DNA of 64,000 nucleotides. It comes from Sphingobacterium nematocida. GTDB taxonomy: Bacteria > Bacteroidota > Bacteroidia > Sphingobacteriales > Sphingobacteriaceae. Location: the NCBI RefSeq assembly GCF_900168125.1, contig NZ_FUZF01000016.1, positions 62,001 to 126,000 on the forward strand, written 5' to 3'. How positions within the stretch are numbered: the first letter of the stretch is position 1; each line of letters begins with the position of its first letter. The notes beneath the pieces are model-generated. The model saw only the letters and a program-made list of their open reading frames with translations. It was not told where the DNA came from and searched no databases. This document shows positions 18,294-27,029 of the stretch, piece by piece. Made by a program: the position numbers and the translations under genes.

Positions 18294-19175
18294 ATGAGAA
18301 GAATTCTTATTTTTAGCTTCATGGCGCTAGGGGCTACACTATCTATGGCACAAGAGAAGCCTTTGGCAAAGGTGCATTATATCTTTAAACATGTGAACGA
18401 CACGACCCAACGAGATAAACACGTCAGGGACGAAGTCGTGACCTACCTGGGCGAAAAGGGGACCTATTATACCAGCTATTCTATGACTAGGATGCAGGAT
18501 GACGTCAAAAAACAGATTGATGATCCTGCGTTTGATGGGAACTTGACTATTTTACAGCGTACCTCCCCTGTCAGTGAGGCCTATATTATAGAGCCAGCAC
18601 AACTGAAAATCACAGAGATTGCTAAAGTGGCTTCGGACGAGTTTGTATTATCTGGGACTTATCCACAGCAGGATTGGGAGATATTGGACGAGTCCAAGGA
18701 GATTGGTGGATACAGCTGTCAAAAAGCAACAACGGATTTTAAGGGACGTCATTACATCGTATGGTTCACGACGGATATTCCTTTTCCTGGGGGACCATGG
18801 AAGTTACACGGTCTACCTGGTTTGATTCTATCTGCAAAAGATAGCAAAGGAGAGGTCGAGTTTGAATATGCCGGTTTTGATAAACTGGAAGCGGAGACTA
18901 CTATCCGGATAGCGCCTTCTGCAAAGGCAATTCCTTCTACGGCTGCGGAGGTTGAAAAGCTGGAAAAGGCGTTTAGGGAAAATCCGAGTGCTTATCTAAA
19001 TTCTCGTAGTAATGTGACTATAGGATCTTCAGGAAGCATGGTTGTTCGTTCTGGCTCTGGAAGTTCAAGCTCTTCGACCTTGGATACCTCAAAAATAAAA
19101 TCGATGAATATCAAGAAGGATGATAGTTATAAACCCTCGAAGACAACAAATAATCCGATTGAACTGACTCCTTAA
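18294..19175 (+). CDS. GLPGLI family exported protein
   Basis: A 293-residue periplasmic or outer-membrane-associated protein with a signal peptide cut after S-M-A-Q (~19). The family signature G-L-P-G-L-I is present in L-H-G-L-P-G-L-I-L. A W-F-T-T-D-I-P-F-P-G-G-P-W segment precedes it, also typical. The C-terminus is Ser/Gly rich. The molecular role of the family is unknown. Only 2 bases separate it from the following outer-membrane barrel gene, and this pairing recurs in Bacteroidota, so the two probably act together. Confidence 0.92.
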   Translation: MRRILIFSFMALGATLSMAQEKPLAKVHYIFKHVNDTTQRDKHVRDEVVTYLGEKGTYYTSYSMTRMQDDVKKQIDDPAFDGNLTILQRTSPVSEAYIIEPAQLKITEIAKVASDEFVLSGTYPQQDWEILDESKEIGGYSCQKATTDFKGRHYIVWFTTDIPFPGGPWKLHGLPGLILSAKDSKGEVEFEYAGFDKLEAETTIRIAPSAKAIPSTAAEVEKLEKAFRENPSAYLNSRSNVTIGSSGSMVVRSGSGSSSSSTLDTSKIKSMNIKKDDSYKPSKTTNNPIELTP

Positions 19176-19177
19176 GT

Positions 19178-21847
19178 ATGTTGATAAGACTAGCCGTTTT
19201 CTTCCTTTTTATAGGCACAGCTTTTGAAACTTTGGCGCAGCAATCTACTATCCAAGGGGTATTGGTCGATAAGAACTCGCAAGAACCACTGAAAGCTATT
19301 ACCGTATTACTTAAATCTTCGGAGCATAAGATAATTGCTTTTAAAGCATCGGATGCAGCGGGTAATTTCGTGTTATCCACGAGTAAAGATATAGCGGAAG
19401 CTTATCTTGAAATCAATCATCTTGGCTACAAAAAGAAGTCTGTCCCCTTGGGATCGATGCAGCGGGTGCGGATAGAGCTGGAGCAGGCGAACATACGCTT
19501 GGACGATGTTGATGTAAAGAGTAGACCTCGGGTACAGCGTATCGGTGATACGTTGGCTTATAATGTGTCGTCTTTTGCGAAGGAGGAAGATCGATCCATA
19601 GGGGATGTATTAAAGCGGATGCCCGGTGTAGAGGTCTCCGAATCGGGACAGATTAAATACCAAGGTAAGTCGATCTCTAATTTTTATATCGATGGAGACG
19701 ACCTTCTGGATGACCGCTACGCGATAGGCTCAAAAACAATTCCGCATAAAATGGTGCAGGATGTACAGGTGCTCAATAACCATGAGCATAAAAAGGTGCT
19801 TAAAAACAAACGATATACGGATGAGGTAGCGCTTAATCTCGTGATTAAAGATGACGCAAAGCTTAAGCTGACCGGTCAGGTAAAATTGGGGGGAGGATTG
19901 CCAAAGCAATACGATGGGGAGGTTAATACAATCTTATTCAATAAGAAGCATAAGCTTCTGAATGTATTGCAGGGGAATAATATCGGAAACGACCTAAGCG
20001 GTGGATTCTCCGGTTTTAATAAACAGACTGTTTTATCTAGTATGGGGACTTCTGCCGTGAATAACCTTCTATCTTTAGGAACAGTGGGAGCGCCTCCCTT
20101 GGGGAAATCGAATTATTTTATGAACAATTCGGTCGCGCTGGATGCAAATAATTTAGTGAACTTGAAAAAGGACTGGCAGTTAAAGTCGAACATTCAGCTG
20201 TTGCGGGATAGAAATACACTGGAATATGCTGGAAATACATCGTACAATACCGGAGAGAACGTTTATTCCTTTGATGAAAGACAGGCTACTTCCATTAAGG
20301 AATGGCTGGGGGCGGTAAGACTGAATATGAATAAGAATGCTTCTAATGCTTATATCAGTAATGCATTGTCGCTAGAGTACGAACAAGAGGATGGATCGGC
20401 CGATATCTATAGTAACAATGAGTTGATAAATGTAAGACGGGAACACGAGATTAAAGGGGTTTCGAATCAGTTGGAATATGTTCCTGTACTTAAGAATGGG
20501 GATATCATTCAGGTCAATTGGTATTTTAACTATGCGAATAAACCGCAGACACTGTCATTGAATCCAGGTGTTTTTCCAGACATTTTTAATACGGGAGTAC
20601 CGTATAATGAAACACTGCAACGGTTGAAGGTACCTACTCTTTTTACACAGGCGACTGTGGGTTATAGACTCCCAAAAGGAAGGATAGGACAGTATTATAG
20701 CGCTGGGTTGTCTATTGAAGATCAAAAGCTGAACTCTTCGATAGCCGTATCTACGGCCGGGAAGGTGGTTGATGTGGATATAGACTCTTCGCAAAATGAT
20801 ATGCATTGGCTCCGATCGTCGCTTTTCGTTCGTGCAGAATACGAATGGCGTATGAATCGATTTTCGTCCCGATTGTCGCTTCCATTGTCTTTGCAGCGGA
20901 CGGGTTATAGTGACCCATATTTTGGCCTGGACCAGACCCAAAACAAGCTGCTTTTTAATCCTGCATTTGACGCAAAGTATATCGTCGGGCGGGAGGATGA
21001 GCTTAGTTTTTCGTACCAAAGAGGGAATAGTTTTGGCAATATAGAAAATGTGTACCGTGGATTGATTCTACGAAATTATAGAACGTTGGCAAGTAATAGT
21101 GGTGGGATTAATGAAAATAGAAGTAATAATCTGGGATTGAACTATAAGCTTTCTAAGACAGTGAAGTTGTTGTTTGTAAATTTCGGGATAAACTACAGCA
21201 ACTCTTTATCCAGTACGATGCTATCCAATGAGATTAATGATGATATTACGCAGACAGAACTGATTGCTCAGGAAAACAAAGTTAACTCCTATAATGCGAG
21301 CCTTGGTGTGGATAAATATATATTTCCATTGGCGAGTACGGTTAAACTTGGTTTCAGTTGGAGCTTGATGGATTATAATCAACTTTTTAATAAGGAACTT
21401 CTTCCTTTTCAAAATATAGCCTATAACCTAAGCCCATCTATGGAGGCCCGGTTATGGAAATCGGTTAATTTATCGTATAGAAGTCAACTATCGTGGAACA
21501 CAACACGACAGCTGGAAGGATCTGATGGGTTGGATCGAAATACGTTTAGTTTATCGCAGAATATCGGCTTTCCTATTACACTGTATCGCTTATTTCATTT
21601 TAACATTAGCGCCCGTCATCTGTACACAAAGCAACCTGGACTGAAGGATATCAGTTATGTGTTTTTTGATACGTTTGTCCGGTACAGACATAAAAAGTGG
21701 AACACAGATTTTGAACTGAATCTTTCTAATATTGGGAATATTAAAAAGTTCGAAACCTATACTATTTCGGCAAATATGCAGGCACAGAACAGTTACGACT
21801 TGCGGGGAAGAATGGCTGTGCTGAGGGCCGTGTTTAATTTTAAATAG
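19178..21847 (+). CDS. Outer-membrane beta-barrel protein with carboxypeptidase-like regulatory domain
   Basis: An 889-residue protein with a signal peptide cut near T-L-A-Q (~22). An N-terminal CarboxypepD_reg-like beta-sandwich covers ~25-110. A degenerate plug-like part is at ~125-235, with I-G-D-T-L-A-Y-N-V and D-V-L-K-R-M-P-G-V-E-V motifs, and a large TonB-receptor-type barrel follows, ending in F-N-F-K. There is no SusD partner. The upstream GLPGLI gene is 2 bases away. The substrate is unknown; a role in export or envelope assembly is as plausible as uptake. Confidence 0.88.
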   Translation: MLIRLAVFFLFIGTAFETLAQQSTIQGVLVDKNSQEPLKAITVLLKSSEHKIIAFKASDAAGNFVLSTSKDIAEAYLEINHLGYKKKSVPLGSMQRVRIELEQANIRLDDVDVKSRPRVQRIGDTLAYNVSSFAKEEDRSIGDVLKRMPGVEVSESGQIKYQGKSISNFYIDGDDLLDDRYAIGSKTIPHKMVQDVQVLNNHEHKKVLKNKRYTDEVALNLVIKDDAKLKLTGQVKLGGGLPKQYDGEVNTILFNKKHKLLNVLQGNNIGNDLSGGFSGFNKQTVLSSMGTSAVNNLLSLGTVGAPPLGKSNYFMNNSVALDANNLVNLKKDWQLKSNIQLLRDRNTLEYAGNTSYNTGENVYSFDERQATSIKEWLGAVRLNMNKNASNAYISNALSLEYEQEDGSADIYSNNELINVRREHEIKGVSNQLEYVPVLKNGDIIQVNWYFNYANKPQTLSLNPGVFPDIFNTGVPYNETLQRLKVPTLFTQATVGYRLPKGRIGQYYSAGLSIEDQKLNSSIAVSTAGKVVDVDIDSSQNDMHWLRSSLFVRAEYEWRMNRFSSRLSLPLSLQRTGYSDPYFGLDQTQNKLLFNPAFDAKYIVGREDELSFSYQRGNSFGNIENVYRGLILRNYRTLASNSGGINENRSNNLGLNYKLSKTVKLLFVNFGINYSNSLSSTMLSNEINDDITQTELIAQENKVNSYNASLGVDKYIFPLASTVKLGFSWSLMDYNQLFNKELLPFQNIAYNLSPSMEARLWKSVNLSYRSQLSWNTTRQLEGSDGLDRNTFSLSQNIGFPITLYRLFHFNISARHLYTKQPGLKDISYVFFDTFVRYRHKKWNTDFELNLSNIGNIKKFETYTISANMQAQNSYDLRGRMAVLRAVFNFK

Positions 21848-21849
21848 CT

Positions 21850-22212
21850 TTATCCATTGTATTGTTGCCTATTGGTCAGTATTTGTTGCATGTGCCGGTT
21901 GGCCCAGTTGCTGATGGTATCGATCAATGGAAGGAGCTCCTGTCCTAATGCAGTCAGCCGGTACTCCACTCTGGGAGGGATGACAGGGTAAACTTCGCGC
22001 GAAATAAGACCATCGGCTTCCAGTTTACGTAGTGATACCGTCAACATTTTTTCGGAGATGTCGCCAATCTGCTTGTGAATCTCATTGAATCTCATGGTGC
22101 CTGTCTCTCCGAGAACCAAAATAACCAATATGGTCCATTTATCGGAAAGTCGATCGAGGACATTGCGTACAGGACAGGAGGTTGCATCTGAAAAATTATT
22201 CATACTTATCAA
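21850..22212 (-). CDS. HxlR-family transcriptional regulator
   Basis: A 120-residue winged-helix regulator. The N-terminal S-C-P-V-R-N-V-L-D-R-L-S-D-K-W motif carries the conserved cysteine used for redox or electrophile sensing in several relatives. L-R-K-L-E-A-D-G-L-I and R-V-E-Y-R-L-T form the wing. It is divergent from the NAD(P)-binding oxidoreductase at 22350, with 137 bases between, where an inverted repeat overlaps that gene's promoter. It likely represses the oxidoreductase, a common HxlR arrangement. Confidence 0.94.
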   Translation of the reverse strand: MISMNNFSDATSCPVRNVLDRLSDKWTILVILVLGETGTMRFNEIHKQIGDISEKMLTVSLRKLEADGLISREVYPVIPPRVEYRLTALGQELLPLIDTISNWANRHMQQILTNRQQYNG

Positions 22213-22300
22213 AAATTATTGTGCTGATAATCAGTAATGCTGACCTCTAGGTAAGTGAATTACGAAGAGTTAAGTTCTTGTATATCTATAGCTTACTTTT

Positions 22301-22308
22301 TACCTTTG
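22301..22308 (+). promoter_or_regulatory. Promoter of the oxidoreductase gene
   Basis: TACCTTTG matches TAnnTTTG, and a TTG at 22278-22280 lies 20 bases upstream. The ATG is 41 bases further on. Confidence 0.7.
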
Positions 22309-22325
22309 ACTTACCAAAAGTAAGT
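22309..22325. promoter_or_regulatory. Probable HxlR operator
   Basis: The inverted repeat ACTTAC-CAAAA-GTAAGT begins at the base right after the -7 box, so it covers the expected transcription start. A bound repressor would block initiation. Binding by the divergent HxlR protein is inferred. Confidence 0.6.
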
Positions 22326-22349
22326 ATAAAAAATTAAAATATAACAACT

Positions 22350-23213
22350 ATGTATTTAATAACAGGGGTAACAGGGCATTTAGGAAATGCTGCGGCAGAA
22401 GCTTTTTTGCAACAGGAGGGAGCAAGCAAACTAACGGTATTGAGTAGGAGTCATGAAAAAGCAAAATCATGGGCTGAAAGAGGAGTGGGGGTAAAAATTG
22501 GAGATTATAATGACTATAACTCCTTGGTTAATGCTTTTAAAGGCGTTGAAAAGCTTCTTTTTGTTTCTTCTAATGATTTGGAGAATAGGGAGTCACATCA
22601 TCGAAATGTGATCGCTGCTGCCAAGGCGGCCAAAGTAAATCATGTGATTTTTACAAGTTTTCAATACCAATCTACTGCTGAAGATTCGCCCAATGGGTTG
22701 ATGCCTGTTTATAAGGCTACGGAGGATCTGTTGATCGCAAGTGGCTTGACCTACACTATTCTACGCAATGGTATATATATGGATATGTTGCCTGATATTA
22801 TCGGTCCTGCTATCCGGGAAGGAAAAGTCCTCTTTGCCCCGGCGGGTGATACCCCCGTGGCCTTTACATCCCGTAACGACTTAGCGCAAGCGGCTGCAAA
22901 CGTATTAGTAAAGGATGGATTTGAGAATAGAATAATAGATCTGGTGAATGGTCAACGTGTTCGTTTTCAGGAGATCGCTGATCAATTGGGCGATGTTCTC
23001 AAATTGAAGATAACGTATTTGAATGTCTCGGATACAGAATACCAGCAGGCATTGCTCGATGCTGGTTTGCCGCCGATCGTTGTAGGTCTCTTTGTTGGAA
23101 TATTAAAAAGTATAAAGGCAGGAGAGTTTGATAAGACCGGAACGGATCTCGAAGCTATTTTAGGTAGAACTCCTTTACAGGTTAAAGACTTCCTTGAGGC
23201 GTATTATGCGTAG
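22350..23213 (+). CDS. NmrA-like NAD(P)-binding oxidoreductase (quinone oxidoreductase 2 type)
   Basis: A 287-residue atypical short-chain dehydrogenase. The N-terminal dinucleotide motif is G-V-T-G-H-L-G-N. No Y-x-x-x-K catalytic pair is evident, as expected for NmrA/QorB-like members. F-T-S-F-Q-Y and L-R-N-G-I-Y-M-D segments fit QorB-type proteins that reduce quinones with NADPH. Divergent HxlR and the promoter-overlapping operator suggest induction by quinones or other electrophiles. Its stop codon lies in a 50-bp palindrome shared with the convergent aldo/keto reductase gene. Confidence 0.88.
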   Translation: MYLITGVTGHLGNAAAEAFLQQEGASKLTVLSRSHEKAKSWAERGVGVKIGDYNDYNSLVNAFKGVEKLLFVSSNDLENRESHHRNVIAAAKAAKVNHVIFTSFQYQSTAEDSPNGLMPVYKATEDLLIASGLTYTILRNGIYMDMLPDIIGPAIREGKVLFAPAGDTPVAFTSRNDLAQAAANVLVKDGFENRIIDLVNGQRVRFQEIADQLGDVLKLKITYLNVSDTEYQQALLDAGLPPIVVGLFVGILKSIKAGEFDKTGTDLEAILGRTPLQVKDFLEAYYA

Positions 23214-23261
23214 CCTTTAAAAAAGACATCCCGATATATCGGGATGTCTTTTTTAAAGGCT
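23212..23261. terminator. 50-bp perfect palindrome, convergent terminator
   Basis: Two 25-base arms are exact reverse complements, with the core CATCCCGATATATCGGGATG and A/T tracts in both arms. The TAG stops of both flanking genes fall at the two ends of the palindrome. It acts as a bidirectional terminator. Confidence 0.9.
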
Positions 23262-24243
23262 AAATCTTGTCTAGCTCCTCGCGAATGAATTGTAATTCAT
23301 CCTGTGATAGATTAACCTGGATGGCTTTTGCATTTTCAATAGCCTGTGTTGCATTACGTGCTCCTGCCAAAACTACTGTAATAGCAGGCTGTAGGCTAGT
23401 CCATCGTAATACAAGTTGGGATAACGATGCTCGTTTCTCTTTGGCTAATGGTTCGATTTGATTTAGAAAAGACTTGGCCTTTTCCAGATCAAAGTTTTTG
23501 AAATATTGGTTACGATGATCTCCTTCTTGTAACGTGATGGTATTAAAGTATTTGCCTGTGAGCAATCCTCTTTCCATTGGGCTGTACGCAATAATGCTGA
23601 GGTTGTTGGCTTGGGCATAGGGTACTAGTTCTTGTTCTATGCCTCTGTTAAGCATGCTGTAAGGTACCTGATTGCTTACAACCCCTAAGGTATGACGCGC
23701 CTCTTTGACTTGATCTGTCGTATAGTTACTCACACCCGCTGCACGGATCTTGCCTTGTTGAATTAGTATTTCTAAGGCTTCCATCGTTTCGTCTATTGGT
23801 GTGGTGACATCGGGCCAGTGAATTTGCATCAGATCGATATAGTCTGTACCTAGCCTTTTCAGGCTGGCTTCGGTTTCTTTGATGACGCTTTCTTTGCCAG
23901 CATATTTGTAAATATCTATGGGAAGCCCTTCATTATTTTTGCTGTGCATAGCCAATATACCCTTGGGTTGCTCAAGGTCCCATCGCATACCGAATTTGGT
24001 AAGTAATTGTACTTTGTCACGGGGTATGCCTTTAATGGTTTCGCCAACGATCTCTTCGCTAACTCCCTGACCATATATCGGAGCCGTGTCAATGGAGGTA
24101 ACACCTTCGTGGTAGGATGCTTTAATGGCTTCGATGGCTTCTTTACGATCTGTACTGCCCCACATCCAGCCTCCGGCGGCCCAAGCCCCGAAAGTAATGA
24201 CGGATACGTCTATATCTGAGTTGCCTAATTTTCTGAATTCCAT
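23260..24243 (-). CDS. Aldo/keto reductase
   Basis: A 327-residue NADPH-dependent aldo/keto reductase with a TIM-barrel fold. Motifs in order are G-x-W-A-A-G-G near 22, D-T-A-P-I-Y-G (catalytic Asp and Tyr, ~52-58), L-L-T-K-F-G (catalytic Lys, ~82), the M-Q-I-H-W-P segment (His, ~142), and the G-A-R-N-A-T-Q coenzyme motif (~295). It resembles the YajO/general stress AKR group. The substrate cannot be told from sequence. It is convergent with the oxidoreductase and divergent from the MFS gene at 24362. Confidence 0.93.
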   Translation of the reverse strand: MEFRKLGNSDIDVSVITFGAWAAGGWMWGSTDRKEAIEAIKASYHEGVTSIDTAPIYGQGVSEEIVGETIKGIPRDKVQLLTKFGMRWDLEQPKGILAMHSKNNEGLPIDIYKYAGKESVIKETEASLKRLGTDYIDLMQIHWPDVTTPIDETMEALEILIQQGKIRAAGVSNYTTDQVKEARHTLGVVSNQVPYSMLNRGIEQELVPYAQANNLSIIAYSPMERGLLTGKYFNTITLQEGDHRNQYFKNFDLEKAKSFLNQIEPLAKEKRASLSQLVLRWTSLQPAITVVLAGARNATQAIENAKAIQVNLSQDELQFIREELDKI

Positions 24244-24336
24244 GTTTTTCTAGTAATTTGAGGTGTTGTGTGCATGATTATACCTATAAAGATAAACAAA
24301 ATGGGAAGTATCTTATTCTGTTTGTTTGATAAAGAG

Positions 24337-24344
24337 TACCTTTG
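24337..24344 (+). promoter_or_regulatory. Promoter -7 box of the DHA2 transporter gene
   Basis: TACCTTTG lies 17 bases before the ATG at 24362. Its position rules out the in-frame upstream codon at 24326 as the start. Confidence 0.6.
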
Positions 24345-24361
24345 CCGAAAATTTTCTGATA

Positions 24362-25738
24362 ATGCAGTTACGAAAGAACCTTATTTTAATAATAGCCTCT
24401 GTGGCCACTTTTGTGGAAGCTTTGGATATTGCGATTATAAATTTGACTATTCCATCTATCCAGGAGCAGTTTCACATTGGGGTAGAACAGGCCCAATGGC
24501 TACAGACTTTGTATGTCCTTCTTTTTGGAGGATTCTTGATCATAGGAGGAAGGATGTCGGATCAGAAGGGACGTAAGAAGGTCTTTCTTTGGGGAGGGGT
24601 GGTATTTATGCTAACCTCGCTGGGAGCAGGGCTGTCGACTTCTTTTGAATCATTGGCCATTTTTCGTGCTTTGCAGGGCTTAGGTGCCGCATTTATTATG
24701 CCCGCGTCTTCGTCCATTATAACAAACACCTTTAGGGAGACTCAGGAGCGTAATCGAGCGATCGGAGTTTTCAGCTCTTTCGCTGCAATAGGATCGGGGA
24801 GTGGTTTGTCCATAGGAGGGTTATTAAGTACGTACCTGAGTTGGCACTGGGTATTTTTGATCAATGTCCCTATTTTGGCCGTTACGCTTTTGCTGGCGTA
24901 CTTTTACATACCGAAGGACGAAGCTTCTGCGGATTCGCAACGTACGGATACCTTGTCCGGAATTTTGCTGGTGCTGGGGTTGCTAAGCCTTGCTTACGGT
25001 TCGCATCAATTGCCGGATTTTAAAGAGAACCCAACAGTCGTTATCGGTTCTATTTTGATAGGGCTCCTTTTGTTAGGGATCGTTATTTATAGGTTAAAGA
25101 CCGTATCAGAACCCTTGATAAAGCTCAGTTTATTTAACCATCCTTCTGTGGTGATTTCCAATTTGGTATTCTTTATTCAAGGAGCTTTCTTTATTGGCTT
25201 TTTATTCTTGATTTCTTTGATGTTACAAAGTGATATGGGGCATACAGCTGCCTCGGCAGGTCTGATGTTGGTTCCATTTAGTGTGCTTTCGGCACTTATT
25301 GCCAAATTCGTACTTCCGTCGGTCTCTAAGCGTGTTAATTCTGCTCAGATGGGCGTATTGGGTTGGTCTTTCTTGCTTGTAGGTGCGATTGTGTTGTGGG
25401 GAGCTCTTTATTTGGGTCATCCATTGACTTTGGTATTGATCGGTGCAGCCTGTATTTCGGGTGTTGGAATTACTTTTTGTTTTACAAGCATGGCTGTATT
25501 GAGTATACGTGATGTAGATCCTTCCAATTACGGCGTAGTTTCAAGCTTGACCAGTACCAGTTATTTTTTGGGTGGAGGTATCGGGCTGTCGTTTATGACA
25601 GTACTGAATGAGTTGCTTCCTTCAGAATGGGCCGTAGGTAACCTGAGTTTGGGACTCTTATTTTTGTACGCGCTTGCGAGTGTAGTTATATTAGTGTATA
25701 TATCGCGATCGGAGCAAAAGACAGCGATTGCTGCTTAA
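24362..25738 (+). CDS. MFS transporter, DHA2 (EmrB/QacA-like) family
   Basis: A 458-residue inner-membrane drug:H+ antiporter-type protein with about 14 helices. The start at 24362 was chosen because the promoter box lies just upstream. The L-D-x-A-I-I-N-L-T-I-P pattern (motif D1) is in helix 1, G-G-R-M-S-D-Q-K-G-R-K (motif A) in the loop after helix 2, and R-A-L-Q-G-L-G-A-A (motif B) in helix 4. It probably exports a toxic small molecule. Divergence from the aldo/keto reductase and the nearby HxlR gene suggest a detoxification neighbourhood. Confidence 0.93.
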   Translation: MQLRKNLILIIASVATFVEALDIAIINLTIPSIQEQFHIGVEQAQWLQTLYVLLFGGFLIIGGRMSDQKGRKKVFLWGGVVFMLTSLGAGLSTSFESLAIFRALQGLGAAFIMPASSSIITNTFRETQERNRAIGVFSSFAAIGSGSGLSIGGLLSTYLSWHWVFLINVPILAVTLLLAYFYIPKDEASADSQRTDTLSGILLVLGLLSLAYGSHQLPDFKENPTVVIGSILIGLLLLGIVIYRLKTVSEPLIKLSLFNHPSVVISNLVFFIQGAFFIGFLFLISLMLQSDMGHTAASAGLMLVPFSVLSALIAKFVLPSVSKRVNSAQMGVLGWSFLLVGAIVLWGALYLGHPLTLVLIGAACISGVGITFCFTSMAVLSIRDVDPSNYGVVSSLTSTSYFLGGGIGLSFMTVLNELLPSEWAVGNLSLGLLFLYALASVVILVYISRSEQKTAIAA

Positions 25739-25740
25739 AT

Positions 25741-25782
25741 AATCATCAAAAAAGCCGGTCTAGACCGGCTTTTTTGATGATT
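25741..25782. terminator. 42-bp perfect palindrome, convergent terminator
   Basis: Both 21-base arms are exact reverse complements around GCCGGTCTAGACCGGC, with A6 and T6 tracts. It lies between two convergent MFS genes. Confidence 0.9.
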
Positions 25783-25785
25783 TAA

Positions 25786-26979
25786 CTAGGCTTTTCGTCT
25801 AATGTTTGGCAAGAATCCGGTAACTATTCCGATAAGTGGTAGAAACGCACAGATGGAGAATACGTATTCAATGCTTGTGCGGTCGGCAAGCCAGCCTAAG
25901 ACGGCCGAACCTATGCCCCCCATTCCAAAAGCAAAACCGAAGAAAAGTCCGGCGATCATACCCACTTTGCCAGGGATAAGATCTGTGGCATAAACAAGGA
26001 TCGCAGAAAAAGCGGAAGAAATGATCAAACCGATAATACCAGCTAATACAACAGTCGGTAGCAGGCCTACATGGGGGAGCAATAATGTAAAAGGAGCAGC
26101 GCCCAATATAGATATCCAAATAATCAATTTACGCCCGTATTTGTCACCTAATGGACCACCTAAGATCGTTCCTGCTGCGACAGATGCTAAAAATACGAAT
26201 AGGTAGATCTGTGAATGTTGCACACTGACATGAAATTTTTCGATGAGATAGAACGTAAAGTAGCTCGTCATGGACGCCATGTAGAAGTATTTTGAAAAGA
26301 TGAGTACTAACAGAATAATAATGGAGATGATAACGGTGCGCTTTGGTAACGTCTGTTGTGGAGCTGTGTTTGTAACCCCACTTGCAGTGGATGTCTTAAC
26401 AATAATATTCTGCTGATACCAATTGCCGACGATAGTCAGTATAAACATCCCCAGTATAGCGAGTGTACCGAACCATCCGATATAGTTTTGCCCCATTGGT
26501 ATGACAATTAACGCGGCAAGTAAAGGTCCAATAGCACTACCGGTATTGCCCCCTACCTGAAAGATGGACTGAGCCAGTCCTTTGCGGCCACCAGAGGCAA
26601 GATGAGCTACGCGTGAGGCCTCGGGATGAAATACGGACGATCCAACGCCTAGGAGACTCACAGAAGTAAGAATAAGGTAAAAGTTGGAAGCATAGGCAAG
26701 ACATATTAATCCAGAAAGCGAAAAGATCATACCGATGGCTAATGATTTTGGATTTGGTTTCTTGTCGGTATACGCGCCTACAAAGGGCTGGAGAACCGAT
26801 GCTGTCAATTGAAAGATAAGTGTGATAATCCCAATTTGTGTAAAGGAAAGGCCATAATTTTCTTTGAGTAATGGATAGACGGAAGGAACTACCGATTGCA
26901 TCAGGTCATTGAGTAGATGCGAAAAGCTGATTGCAAATAGTATAGGATATACGGTTTTGTTTGCGGATAAAGTGGACAT
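25786..26979 (-). CDS. MFS transporter, fosmidomycin-resistance (Fsr) type
   Basis: A 397-residue, 12-helix major facilitator protein. An N-terminal S-H-L-L-N-D-L-M-Q-S segment, G-A-Y-T-D-K-K-P motif A, and G-S-S-V-F-H-P-E-A-S-R-V-A are characteristic of Fsr-like exporters. Its upstream region (26997-27013) holds an ATCAG-N5-CTGAT repeat that is also found before the adjacent GntR/FadR gene, so that regulator probably controls it. The substrate is unknown. The FadR-type regulator suggests an acidic or carbohydrate-derived ligand rather than an antibiotic. Confidence 0.9.
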   Translation of the reverse strand: MSTLSANKTVYPILFAISFSHLLNDLMQSVVPSVYPLLKENYGLSFTQIGIITLIFQLTASVLQPFVGAYTDKKPNPKSLAIGMIFSLSGLICLAYASNFYLILTSVSLLGVGSSVFHPEASRVAHLASGGRKGLAQSIFQVGGNTGSAIGPLLAALIVIPMGQNYIGWFGTLAILGMFILTIVGNWYQQNIIVKTSTASGVTNTAPQQTLPKRTVIISIIILLVLIFSKYFYMASMTSYFTFYLIEKFHVSVQHSQIYLFVFLASVAAGTILGGPLGDKYGRKLIIWISILGAAPFTLLLPHVGLLPTVVLAGIIGLIISSAFSAILVYATDLIPGKVGMIAGLFFGFAFGMGGIGSAVLGWLADRTSIEYVFSICAFLPLIGIVTGFLPNIRRKA

Positions 26980-26996
26980 AAGATAGTATAAGCAAA

Positions 26997-27013
26997 CATC
27001 AGGTCATCTGATG
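26997..27013. promoter_or_regulatory. Probable FadR-type operator before the Fsr-like gene
   Basis: ATCAG-N5-CTGAT inverted repeat, 18 bases before the transporter start on the minus strand. The 13-mer TCATCTGATGAAT recurs at 27692-27704 before the regulator gene. Confidence 0.6.
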
Positions 27014-27029
27014 AATTTGAGTAAAAAAA

